Shown piece after piece: positions 54,541 to 64,000 of a DNA stretch of 64,000 nt. The notes beneath the pieces were generated by a model. It ran no database searches. It was not told where the DNA came from and was given only the letters and a program-made list of their open reading frames with translations. Numbering within the stretch: the first letter of the stretch is position 1; the number at the start of each line of letters is the position of its first letter. The DNA lies in NCBI GenBank assembly GCA_020796225.1, contig CM036755.1, forward strand, positions 59,482,152-59,546,151, in the 5' to 3' direction. Source of the stretch: Arion vulgaris. Lineage: Eukaryota; Mollusca; Gastropoda; Stylommatophora; Arionidae. A program made the translations under genes and the position numbers.

Positions 54541-54780
54541 TCGAGAGCCGCGGTAGCGTAGTTGTTAGTGAACTCGCATCTCAAGGATGGTGGTCTGGGT
54601 TCAACTCCCGCAGTGGGCGTAGAATTTTTCCCGACCGCAAAAGCTCACAGATCGACCCAGCCTCAACTGGGTACCAGACAGGCTCTTGGAAAGTAAAGGC
54701 GACGGTCAATGAAAATACAGGCCTAACACTGTATTGCCCTATGTACCACGAGGTATGAAAGGGTTCCTTTACTTATACTT
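54541..54780 (+). mobile_element. SINE-1 (tRNA-derived), complete copy
   Basis: gccgcggtagcgtagttgtt (A-box-like), gggttcaactcccgcagtgg (B-box-like), aatttttcccgaccg, cctcaactgggtaccagac, gcctaacactgtattgccct and tatgaaagggttcctttact. Matches 7421-7692. Inserted in an ATC-rich stretch (atcatcatcg before, atgatcatcatc after). Confidence 0.88.
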
Positions 54781-55346
54781 ATGATCATCATCATCTTCAT
54801 TTGTAAACATCATAACGACCACCATCTCATATTTTTTATTTCACAGGCATAGTCACATCAGTTCACAAATGTTTGTAACACATGAAATTATTGACATTAT
54901 TATGTACAAATTAAAATAAACACCTCAATTATGAAAAATAAAAATGTATTTGAAATTATAGTGTTTACTTCAATGCGACAATAGATGGGAGAATTCATGG
55001 AGCCAATAGGCAACTAAATACATTTAAACAAATTCCGATGAGCTTGTGTGTAAAAGAATAATGGATGCTCAAAATATTACTCTCTGTTGTAGCTGGGCTC
55101 ACACCGTTGTGGCGCTCCCTGGTAAGTACCCAATGTTAATAACAAAAAGAAAAGTTTGATCGACAATGACTTAAAATGATATTTATGAAATGTGGAAAAT
55201 GTGTATGAATTTTGTTTACATTTATTTTTAGTAAATTTGCCCAGACAGAATCTTTCCAGCCTACTGTTATCGACTTTGATCTTCCAAGCGTTACCTCGCA
55301 TACAGAGAGGAAAATGTATTTCTTGCAAAGTTTACCATTTCTTGTC
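54781..55346. other. No gene recognised
   Basis: A/T-rich. 83- and 62-codon frames at 55077-55380 show no motif. Confidence 0.35.
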
Positions 55347-55348
55347 TA

Positions 55349-57527
55349 TAGTATGTCCATTAATTCGTGAGCACGTATGAAATTGATTTTCTCGAACACT
55401 ACCTGTTGGATCTCAGTGATTTTTTGCATGCAGCCTTAGAATATCCATGATGCTAAAATAAAGCTAACCAGTAGTCCATAGATGCTACGGATTTTGCACA
55501 TCGGCAATTCCTTTGATCTTTTATGACAATTGCAAATACGGGGCTCAAATTTTAGATTTTACAGTAATCCCTAGAATTTGTCCATGTCAATTCTATTCAT
55601 AGGTGTATCTCCATATTAACTTGATAGGTCAAGTAATTAAGTGTGTTGCCCTTTATGTGCAATCGTGAACTTGGATACAATATGCAACAGTTAGTCCTCC
55701 CTTCGGTCACCATTAGACCCCAGGGTGTCTTAACTCACCACAAATTGTATGATGGTAGACGCATTTGGATATGGAAATGTATACGTTGCTATTTCTCAGT
55801 CTGTAATCAAAATATGATTTGTATCATCCCGAATCTGACGATTCCATGAGGTTGATAATTGTTACTGGCTGGACAAATTGTAATCTATCTCGGTGCCAGT
55901 ACTCGTCTTCCTCTCGGAGCACATGTTCAACACACTTCTTCCAGAACTGCATGTCTATCATTGAGAAGGACTCACGTGTCAGAACTTCAATATCACACAT
56001 TTTAAACGTCCTGTTCTGTTCGGCAACTTGCCCTTTTACTTTAGCCCAGACAAGCTCTATCGGATTGAGGTGAGCATGATATGGAGGTAGTCGCAAAGAC
56101 GTGTGGCCGTATTCCGCAATGATTTTGTCAATATGAAACACCTTTGTCTTATTTGTCATCCTCACCAGGTGCAACAACTCGGGTTTCAAATATGTATCAT
56201 CGAAGCTGACATTTTCCTTAGCAAGCCAAGTCCTAATTTGATCTTTTGTATTTGATGCAGTTGGTACTTTGTCTTCCGCTGATACTGCGTTGTGATAGGA
56301 TGCATTATCCATTACCAAGCATGATGGTCTGTTTAGAATTGGATGTAGATCTTTCTCCATCCAGTGCCTGAAAATATGTCCATTCATTTCTGTGTGGTAG
56401 TCCCTACCGTCGGTACTTTTGATTGGAAAATAAGTCCAGCGTCATGGACAAGACCTTCTTCACTGCTTCCTGCATGTGTTAGTATAATACGCTGGCCTTT
56501 GCTGCTTGGTATTTTTCTTTTCTGTTCACCGTCTACTGATTGCCATTCTTTAGCATTGGTGTGGTGAGCATTGACCCAGGATTCGTCCAAATATACAATA
56601 TCATAGCCTTGCCTCCGCCACTCACGGATCTGCCTCAGGTATTTACTTCGGGCAGCAATTAAATGTGGCTTTTCACAAATCATATTCCTGCCGCCTATAG
56701 TTTTTCTGAAGGTGAAGCGGCGGCTCTTACAATTTTCCATAGAGCACTTTTAGAAATGTCTATGCTGCAATCTGATTGCAGTTTTAATTTCAGTTTCCTG
56801 AGAGTAACAAGTTGATTTGTCGCAAACATTTTCAAGAGCTCTCGTCTCATGACATCTATGTCAAAGTCGTCAATTGTTCTTTTCCTTCCTTGCTTGACAT
56901 TACTGCACTTTGTGTCCTGTTTAATCCATCGGGAAAAGGATTCTCTATTCAGACCAAGCGCCAGTTGCGTTCGTTTCTCAGGGTTATGAATATCGCAATA
57001 TAGATGACCTCTCTTTAGATTCCCTACGGAAGTGTTGGTATAGTAAAACTGTAACCTTCTGCATTGTTATAAATGTGCACTTCAGACTCATTATGAATGT
57101 GATATCAATGTCAGTTTTGATAAGCCAACAAATATGATACAATAGCTTCATACAAATAGCGAGATACACCTATAACTATACAACGCTATCCCAATTATAA
57201 CGTCATATGCTTTCCGCTTTCAAAGTCGACTGGGTTAGGTGCACGGGAATTCGTGAAATTGTTGTTTACTCACGATATTTCCATGTTACCATAATGTATT
57301 TTTAGAACAACGCGTCTGTGTACCGTAGATCTGTTACTTTTGTGTACAATCCGGTGAGGTTGATTTTAATATAACCTGAAGAAGAAATATTTCAAACTAC
57401 ATCAAATTTTCTTGGAAAAAATATTTCTCTAGCGTCATGGATATTCTATGGCTGCTTGCAAAACATCAATGAGATTTAACAGGTAGTTTTCGAGAAAATC
57501 AATTTCAAATGTGCTCACGACAGACTA
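55349..57527 (-). mobile_element. DD82E/Sailor-like transposon, copy 3
   Basis: 2.18 kb flanked by TA. The left TIR starts tagtatgtccattaattcgt; the right TIR has lost 9 bp (ctcacga|cagacta) near its end. Otherwise nearly identical to copies 1 and 2. Confidence 0.9.
55824..57169 (-). pseudogene. Sailor-like transposase, copy 3 (second frame intact)
   Basis: Frame 1 is broken twice: an extra T near 57014 and a missing C near 56718. It reads on to YLDESWVNAHHT and ends in the ATGA overlap (56387-56384). Frame 2 (56387-55824, 187 codons) is fully open: VMDNASYHN (second Asp), SFDDTYLKPELLHLVRM, then LRLPPYHAHLNPIELVWAKV with the Glu, and a C-terminus FWKKCVEHVLREEDEYWHRD. Counting from the second Asp to the Glu gives 83 residues between, much more than the 34-39 usual for Tc1, mariner and related groups and close to the DD82E group. 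Confidence 0.88.
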
Positions 57528-57669
57528 TACCTCTTTTGTCTGTAGACAAGTTTCAGGAAGGGTTAAAGGTTATTCATGTGACTAACTACTTTTTATTCGA
57601 TCGCTTATGTTGACTATGTTGTTTATGAATTATCCTAATATGTCCGTTATATGTATCTTATTTTTGCGA

Positions 57670-59226
57670 TGAAGATTGGTTCGTCTCAATGTTGTAGTTC
57701 TAGTATGAAGTCTGGTTGATCTCAATGTTGTAGTTCTAGTATGAAGACTGGTTGATCTCAATGTTGTAGTTCTAGTATGAAGACTGGTTCGTCTCAATGT
57801 TGTAGTTCTAGTATGAAGACTGGTTCGTCTCAATGTTGCAGTTCTAGTATGAAGACTGGTTCGTCTCAATGTTGTAGTTCTAGTATGTAGACTGGCTCGT
57901 CTCAATGTTGTAGTTCTAGTATGAAGACTGGTTCGTCTCAATGTTGTAGTTCTAGTATGAAGACTGGTTCGTCTCAATGTTGTAGTTCTAGTATGAAGAC
58001 TGGTTCGTCTCAATGTTGTAGTTCTAGTATGAAGACTGGTTCGTCTCAATGTTGCAGTTCTAGTATGAAGACTGGTTCGTCTCAATGTTGTAGTTCTAGT
58101 ATGTAGACTGGCTCGTCTCAATGTTGTAGTTCTAGTATGAAGACTGGTTCGTCTCAATGTTGTAGTTCTAGTATGAAGACTGGTTCGTCTCAATGTTGTA
58201 GTTCTAGTATGAAGACTGGTTCGTCTCAATGTTGTAGTTCTAGTATGAAGACTGGTTCGTCTCAATGTTGTAGTTCTAGTATGAAGACTGGTTCGTCTCA
58301 ATGTTGTAGTTCTAGTATGAAAACTGGTTCGTTCCAATGTTGTAGTTCTAGTATGAAGACTGGTTCGTCTCAATGTTGTAGTTCTAGTATGAAGACTGGT
58401 TCGTCTCAATGTTGTAGTTCTAGTATGAAAACTGGTTCGTTCCAATGTTGTAGTTCTAGTATGAAGACTGGTTCGTCTCAATGTTGTAGTTCTAGTATGA
58501 AGACTGGTTCGTCTCAATGTTGTAGTTCTAGTATGAAAACTGGTTCGTTCCAATGTTGTAGTTCTAGTATGAAGACTGGTTCGTCTCAATGTTGTAGTTC
58601 TAGTATGAAGACTGGTTCGTCTCAATGTCGTAGTTCTAGTATGAAAACTGGTTGATCTCAATGTTGTAGTTCTAGTATGAAGACTGGTTCGTCTCAATGT
58701 TGTAGTTCTAGTATGAAGACTGGTTCGTCTCAATGTTGTAGTTCTAGTATGAAGAATCGTTCGTTCCAATGTTGTAGTTCTAGTATGAAGACTGGTTCGT
58801 CTCAATGTTGTAGTTCTAGTATGTAGACTGGTTCGTCTCAATGTCGTAGTTCTAGTATGAAGAATCGTTCGTTCCAATGTTGTAGTTCTAGTATGAAAAC
58901 TGGTTGATCTCAATGTTGTAGTTCTAGTATGAAAACTGGTTGATCTCAATGTTGTAGTTCTAGTATGAAAACTGGTTGATCTCAATGTTGTAGTTCTAGT
59001 ATGAAAACTGGTTGATCTCAATGTTGTAGTTCTAGTATGAAAACTGGTTGATCTCAATGTTGTAGTTCTAGTATGAAAACTGGTTGATCTCAATGTTGTA
59101 GTTCTAGTATGAAAACTGGTTGATCTCAATGTTGTAGTTCTAGTATGAAAACTGGTTGATCTCAATGTTGTAGTTCTAGTATGAAAACTGGTTGATCTCA
59201 ATGTTGTAGTTCTAGTATGAAAACTG
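57670..59226. repeat. 36-bp minisatellite, about 43 units
   Basis: Unit atgaagactggttcgtctca then atgttgtagttctagt. Variant units carry gttgatct (TGA in the forward frame), gttcgttcc, tgtagactggctcg (TAG), gttgcag or aatcgttcgttcc. Because 36 is a multiple of three and the reverse strand has no stop in one frame, a 523-codon LRSTSFHTRTTT frame runs through it. The last ten or so units (58890-59215) are all of the gttgatct type. Confidence 0.95.
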
Positions 59227-59313
59227 GTTCGTCACTATATATCTTAGCTCAGAATAAAGACTAAAGTTACGATTTAGGTCTGACGGAAAAGCTAAACCTC
59301 ACAACATCGTTTG

Positions 59314-59575
59314 TTGAGAGATGCGATAGCGTAATGATTAGGGCACTCGATTCGTAGACGAGTGATCCTAGTACAAATCCACAGTGATCCCCTCCCACCC
59401 CAACACCGAACTGGCTCTCTAAACAGGACAATCTTTAATTGGGCGCTAGAAAATATTATGAAGTAAAGGCGGTCGACGGGAAGTCGACCTCATCCCCCAC
59501 CCCATCATGTGATGTAGATTCAAGAAGAAAACAAGCCTAACACCGTGTTACATAATAGATCTTGTGGTCAGAAAA
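59314..59575 (+). mobile_element. Diverged SINE-1 relative
   Basis: gatgcgatagcgtaatgatt (A-box-like) and a degraded B-box (ctagtacaaatcc). The body shares gtaaaggcgg and cctaacaccgtgttac with SINE-1. The sequence resembles a tRNA gene at first sight but does not fold as one convincingly. Confidence 0.6.
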
Positions 59576-59784
59576 CAGGTTCGGCATACATGCTCAGTGA
59601 TGTGACTTGGATGATGTGTGGTCTATTTTTTTCACTCAGCTTGACTTTTCTGCGCTTCAACATTACGATTCTCAATTATGTCAGATCCTCTTGTACTGCT
59701 GCAAACGCCACAATTAGCGAATTTGTACATGAGACCTAGCAAGATGTCTCTATATCGAAGTATTTTATATACACTTTAAGATTG

Positions 59785-60013
59785 TCTGTTATATTTTATT
59801 TTTCTGTCCGCCAACCGGTCGTTCGCGCTTGTCAAGCTCGCTATTCATCAGCTGTCGTGCGCTGTGTTTAGCAGATAAATGCTCAACGTAACCGTTCCAT
59901 TTAACATCAACCTTCTGCAACAGAGTGCGGATGCTTGCAACATCTTCTCTCATGAGGACTTTCATATTTGGAATTTCGTCCTGTCGTTTCTTTTTGAGCA
60001 TTTGCTGAGACAA
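59785..60013 (-). pseudogene. LINE C-terminal fragment
   Basis: Reverse strand: NMKVLMREDVASIRTLLQKV, KWNGYVEHLSAKHSARQLMN and SELDKRERPVGGQKNK. It corresponds to the segment between the reverse transcriptase tail and RFKDT of the LINE at 44265-44822 (VGGPEKRFKDT). Truncated at both ends. Confidence 0.72.
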
Positions 60014-60370
60014 GATGTGAGGAAGTGGTTTAGTTATCTTGTGTGTCTGTTATACACTGTCCATGTCTCCCTGGTGTACTACCTAGTAGTTTACGAGTGA
60101 CTCCTCAGTCTTTGATGTACCCTCCTAAGTTTGGGTAACGTGTGTATGTTATCACTACACATGGTTAGGTATGAATCTGAGAATGCAGGCACATTTATAT
60201 ATAACAGACACATTTTTATTGTCATTAGAAAACACTTAGAGAATGTTTTTATTACCTCCCTTCTGCAACGCGTGTTATGTTTTACAAACAACATTTATAA
60301 ATTATGCGGTTACATCCCTTTCATTATCTTCTAGATTTCAAGTCATGACATTTTGTAACGGTACTCAACC
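60014..60370. other. No gene recognised
   Basis: Two overlapping 67-73-codon frames here have no motif. Confidence 0.35.
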
Positions 60371-60371
60371 A

Positions 60372-60520
60372 CACACGGAAAATGTTTGCTAAGATAATAG
60401 AAAAAAGACCAAAACCAATAGTATAAGAGCTACTCTCATACGCTCAGATTGGTTTTAGAAAACACAGAAGCTGCATAGTTGCAATATTAACATTAAGACA
60501 AATGACAGAAACAGAAGCTG
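60372..60520 (+). pseudogene. LINE reverse transcriptase N-terminal fragment
   Basis: Plus strand: KMFAKIIEKRPKPIV, then after a stop ELLSYAQIGFRKHRSCIVAI LTLRQMTET. This is the QxGFRxxRSCxxAIxTLRQ motif region of RTE-like reverse transcriptases. The end of this fragment is the founding unit of the following array. Confidence 0.72.
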
Positions 60521-60800
60521 CATAGTTGCAATATTAACATTAAGACAAATGACAGAAACAGAAGCTGCATAGTTGCAATATTAACATTAAGACAACTATC
60601 AGAAACAGAAGCTGCATAGTTAAAATATTAACATTAAGGCAACTGACAAAAACAGAAGCTGCATAGTTGCAATATTAACATTAAGACAACTGACAAAAAC
60701 AGAAGCTGCACAGTTGAAATATTAACATTAAGACAACTGACAGAATCAGAAGCTGCATAGTTGCAATATTAACATTAAGGCAACTGACAGAAACAGAAAC
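60464..60800. repeat. 47-bp array derived from a reverse transcriptase fragment
   Basis: Seven units of acagaagctgcatagttgca then atattaacattaagacaaat gacagaa. The unit encodes SCIVAILTLRQMTET in the LINE frame; since 47 is not a multiple of three, later units are out of frame. Confidence 0.9.
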
Positions 60801-61042
60801 TAAACATGACAAGAACTGCTAATTTGCATTTATAGTTTTTAAAAAAATACTTAGTCAACGAATGGTAATGAATATCATATGACAGAGCTATTCAACTATT
60901 TCTATTTTATTGAGCATCTGATGGTTGTAGAGACCGGTCGGTCATGTGATGATAGCATATACTACTACTAATAATAATATGACAATAATAGTATTAATAT
61001 AGATGAGATGTCGATGCTTCCTCTGGGGGAACATCAAAGGCT

Positions 61043-61618
61043 GATGTTACAGGGCAGAATAATAGTTGTTGTTACAGGGCATAATAATAGTTGTTCTTAC
61101 AGGGCAGAATAATAGTTGTTGTTACAGGGCAGAATAATAGTTGTTGTTACAGGGCAGAATAATAGTTGTTGTTACAGGGCAGAATAATAGTTGTTGTTAC
61201 AGGGCAGAATAATAGTTGTTGTTACAGGGCAGAATAATAGTTGTTGTTACAGGGCAGAATAATAGTTGTTGTTACAGGGCAGAATAATAGTTGTTGTTAC
61301 AGGGCAGAATAATAGTTGTTGTTACAGGGCAGAATAATAGTTGTTGTTACAGGGCAGAATAATAGTTGTTGTTACAGGGCAGACTAATAGTTGTTGTTAC
61401 AGGGCAGAATAATAGTTGTTATTACAGGGCAGAATAATAGTTGTTGTTACAGGGCAGAATAATAGTTGTTGTTACAGGGCAGAATAATAGTTGTTGTTAC
61501 AGGGCAGAATAATAGTTGTTGTTACAGGGCAGAATAATAGTTGTTGTTACAGGGCAGAATAATAGTTGTTGTTACAGGGCAGAATAATAGTTGTTGTTAC
61601 AGGGCAGAATAATAGTTG
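61043..61618. repeat. 25-bp tandem array, about 23 units
   Basis: ttgttgttacagggcagaat aatag repeated with very few substitutions. Direct repeats without spacers. Confidence 0.97.
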
Positions 61619-61624
61619 AAATGA

Positions 61625-61880
61625 AATGAAAATCGTGGCATATCTTGTACAGGACGTAGCCATCAACAACAGTAAACGCGTCGACGATTTTCTAGGCATC
61701 ACTTTTACGTTCAGTAGTTTGTCATTGCTTTCTGAACGGTGAGGTCTACTTCTATAGTTTGTAAAAATCCAAGGAAAGTAATTTGCTTCCAAACTTGCCA
61801 GCCGCGTAGTTTGAACCAAGTATGCTTGGATTATGAACCATGAACGAGCTCACTACTGCGCTACAAACGCTAACGTATAA
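61625..61880 (-). mobile_element. Probable tRNA-derived SINE-3
   Basis: Reverse strand starts gcgtttgtagcgcagtagtg (A-box-like) and has tacttggttcaaactacg (B-box-like) about 45 nt later. It then runs about 190 bp to a tttcatttcatttcaac end. Single copy in the window, so moderate support. Confidence 0.55.
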
Positions 61881-61934
61881 TAGTTACAAAGTAAAAGAAT
61901 ACTGCAAAATCGGGAAGATAGTCTTTATTGGAGT

Positions 61935-62230
61935 ACTATAAACAAAACGAAAAATAGTTTAACGAAGTGCTACAAACAAAACGAGAAATAGTTTACCGAA
62001 GTACTACAAACAAAACGACAAATAGTTTACCGAAGTACTACAAACAAGACGACAAATAGTTTACCGAAGTACTACAAACAAAACGACAAATAGTTTACCG
62101 AAGTACTACAAACAAAACGACAAATAGTTTACCGAAGTACTACAAACAAGACGACAAATAGTTTACCGAAGTACTACAAACAAAACGACAAATAGTTTAC
62201 CGAAGTGCTACAAACAAAACGAAAAATAGT
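61935..62230. repeat. 34-bp tandem array
   Basis: Eight to nine units of accgaagtactacaaacaaa acgacaaatagttt. Confidence 0.95.
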
Positions 62231-62310
62231 ATTTTCTTGAAATCTAATTAGCGTTAACGTCGGCAGAGTAAACTAGGGTGTCTTGAAGTTACTGCACGGA
62301 AACCAGGTGA

Positions 62311-62524
62311 GTAATGGATACAAGTGCAACAGAAAGAAATACATCATTATCAGTAAGTATATGCCTTGATAGAATTACGAACATATAAACACAGTTGTCG
62401 TGGATGCACAATGTCAGACGTTAACTTTTGAGAACTAGTCTGAGGACGATTTAATCACTTATACAGGTTGGTCAGTGACTCGACACGTGTTGGTTTTCAC
62501 TGCTCAAGTAATAAACACACAAAA
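62311..62524. other. No gene recognised
   Basis: Short unassigned stretch before the Penelope-like remnant. Confidence 0.35.
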
Positions 62525-63205
62525 TGCTCAGTGACCATTTCGGTCAACCCTTGCGCGATATACGCCATTGCTATGTGACCCCTGTAGCCACTCATTTCAA
62601 TGGAACTGTCCATTTGGGTGCTCGCGATGTTCAGGGCATGGCCATCATATCATGTTCCTCTGATGATCGTAGTCGATTTGTTCTGGATAATCGTTTTATT
62701 TATTTATACGGTAACTTACGACCTCATGGAATCAACGTTCTACATTCCTATGCTTTTTAGTACTTTCTCTTCTCATGTTTTATATTTTATATGTGTAGAT
62801 GTTAAATGTATATGAGTCATATATTTTATATGTGTAGATGTTAAATGTATATGAGTCATATATTTTATATATGTAGATGTTAAATGTATATGAGTCATAT
62901 ATTTACTTGATGTTTTATTGTTTCTCTTCTTTTTCCACTTCTAGTTTTTCTGCATTTATTTAGTTATTCGGTTTTAGACAGATTTTAATTTTATGCCCGT
63001 TTGAATACATCTCTGTCGTAGTCAATATATAGAGTGCTGTGAAATTCGTCACTCTTGTTGTATTGTTTGCTTGATAACGGCCTTTTGGCCGAAACGTTGC
63101 TGTGTATTGTCATTGTTTTTGTATTTTATAAAACTGCAGTACTTTGTTATTACGTGTTTCACCATTTTCCATAGTTTTACTGCAGTCTCTATCTATATTA
63201 ATATT
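62525..63205 (+). mobile_element. 5'-truncated Penelope-like remnant, copy 2
   Basis: Open frame 62524-62760 begins inside the endonuclease (LSDHFGQPLRDIRHCYVTPV) and ends FIYLYGNLRPHGINVLHSYA, matching the end of 22639-23217. The 3' UTR has ttgataacggccttttggcc gaaacg (63070-63095) and ends ttttactgcagtctctatct. A 54-bp piece (atgtgtagatgttaaatgta tatgagtcatatatttt) is tandemly repeated at 62790-62900. Confidence 0.85.
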
Positions 63206-63464
63206 ATATTGCTCCAGTTAGAGAAGATGTAGTGAAGTAAAACACATTTTCAAACTGTAAGACAAGAAGTTGTGTGTCTTTAAACTAAACGTATCAGTGA
63301 TACATAACGTTGAGATGTTTAGCGTAAAGACACACAAAATATTGTCAATATCTTCTATATATCTCTTTACTAGTAAACTATATGTAACATTGAGAAGTTT
63401 GATTACAATACACAAACATGATTGTTTATTATTCTATTGTAAAAATATATGTTGAAACGAGTTA
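63206..63464. other. Spacer between inverted Penelope remnants; hairpin
   Basis: tgtgtgtctttaaactaaac (63271-63290) and gtttagcgtaaagacacaca (63317-63336) are inverted repeats with 18 of 20 positions paired and a 26-nt loop. No gene. Confidence 0.7.
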
Positions 63465-64000
63465 ATCACAATATAGATAGAGACTGCAGTAAAACTATGT
63501 AGAATAGCGAAACACGTAATAACAAAGTACAGTAGTTTTACAAAATACAAAGACAATGAAAATATACAGCGACGTTTCGACCAAAAATGCAATTATCAAG
63601 GAAACAATACAACATAAGTGACGATTGTCACAGAACACAACAGATAGACTTTGACAAAGATATTACAACGGTAAAAAATTAATGAAAATATGTTGCTAAA
63701 AACGAATAACGAAAAAAATACGGAAAAACTAGAAGTGGAAAAATAAGAGAAACAATAAAACATCAAGTAAATATATAACTTATATACATTTAACATATAC
63801 ACATATACAATATAGAGCATGAGCAGAGAAAGAACCAAGAAACATAGTAATGTAGAATGTTGAGTAAATGAGGTCGCAAAGTACCATATAAAGCGATTCT
63901 CCAGAACAAATCGACTATGATCATAAGAGGTACATGATCGGATGGCAATGACCTGGACGTCGCGAGCACCCAAATGGTCTGTACTATTGAAATGAATCGA
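63465..64000 (-). mobile_element. Penelope-like remnant, copy 3, cut by window end
   Basis: Reverse strand from 64000: HFNSTDHLGARDVQVIAIRS, then DHSRFVLENRFIWYF (frame shifted after ENRF), then the 3' UTR with ttgataattgcatttttggt cgaaacg (63600-63574) and tagttttactgcagtctcta. Same family as 21563-23596. It continues beyond the window. It faces copy 2 tail to tail. Confidence 0.83.

Larger units (their letters stand above)
60900..62310. repeat. Dispersed repeat family D, copy 2, expanded by arrays
   Basis: Left part (agcatctgatggttgtagag, ttaatatagatgagatgtcg, gatgcttcctctgg) and right part (taacgtcggcagagtaaact) parallel 43190-43520. Between them lie a 25-bp array, a SINE-like insertion and a 34-bp array. 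No gene. Confidence 0.55.

Noticed and set aside
54541..54620. tRNA gene candidate
   Set aside because: The tRNA-like head is followed by a SINE body shared with 7421-7692; not a free tRNA gene.
57630..59201. 523-codon reverse frame and matching forward frames as a repeat protein gene
   Set aside because: The frame exists because the unit is 36 bp; no signal peptide, unique ends or promoter, and the forward frames contain stop variants. Reported as a minisatellite.
59314..59400. tRNA gene candidate
   Set aside because: A-box-like start but a degraded B-box and no clean cloverleaf; the body matches SINE-1, so it is a SINE relative.
61043..61618. Regular 25-bp array considered as a CRISPR array
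   Set aside because: Units are directly adjacent with no spacers, there are no cas genes, and the context is eukaryotic.
1..64000. A novel defence or biosynthetic gene system
   Set aside because: I looked for clustered co-directional host genes and found none; all multi-gene structure is transposon-derived.

Overview
This window is animal nuclear DNA, AT-rich and crowded with repeats. It is most likely from a mollusc or another lophotrochozoan. That guess rests on the mix of a Helitron, several non-LTR (LINE) clades, a Penelope-like element, Tc1/mariner-IS630 transposons with a very long D-to-E spacing, tRNA-derived SINEs, and one EGF plus lectin-like membrane receptor of a kind common in molluscs. 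It is inference; no species can be named. I see no bacterial operons, CRISPR array or intact tRNA/rRNA gene. The only intact non-mobile gene I can support is the receptor at 48346-49875 (+), one open frame with a signal peptide, EGF-like and lectin-like regions, a membrane span and a tyrosine-rich tail.

Layout. 1-566: a 38-bp satellite and a SINE end. 567-6226: a decayed Helitron with Rep and helicase regions and recognisable termini. 6519-10900: a long non-coding dispersed repeat ('family A'), split by an I-clade LINE that is itself split by a SINE with a 13-bp target duplication. 10925-17640: LINE scraps, a Mutator-like transposase fragment, and a second family A copy. 18043-27575: a tandem array interrupted in register by a Tc1-like element. 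That element is filled by a Tx1/L1-like LINE, which is interrupted by a Penelope-like element with a 16-bp target duplication: four nested layers. 27895-32500: LINE and SINE fragments and tandem arrays. 32681-34866, 37159-39332 and 55349-57527: three near-identical copies of a long-TIR transposon whose DDE triad (83 residues between second D and E) resembles DD82E/Sailor. A small non-autonomous relative lies at 36244-36962. A heavily decayed relative appears to span 43595-46565 and to hold a LINE 3' end and another family A copy. 40062-43520: family A, an RTE-like LINE fragment, simple repeats and SINE-like families. 48346-49875: the receptor. 50018-54780: arrays, family A copies and LINE 3' ends. 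57670-62300: large minisatellites (36, 47, 25 and 34 bp). 62525-64000: two 5'-truncated Penelope-like remnants facing tail to tail.

How parts relate. Most coding sequence is transposon-derived and broken. Family A and several shorter SINE-like families share a 3' tail ending in (GAA)n; a LINE 3' end seen twice here also ends in (GAA)n, suggesting (unproven) that this LINE mobilised them. Tandem arrays repeatedly grew out of transposon sequence: a family A tail, a reverse-transcriptase fragment and a SINE-like element interior. All boundaries and frames were read by eye.
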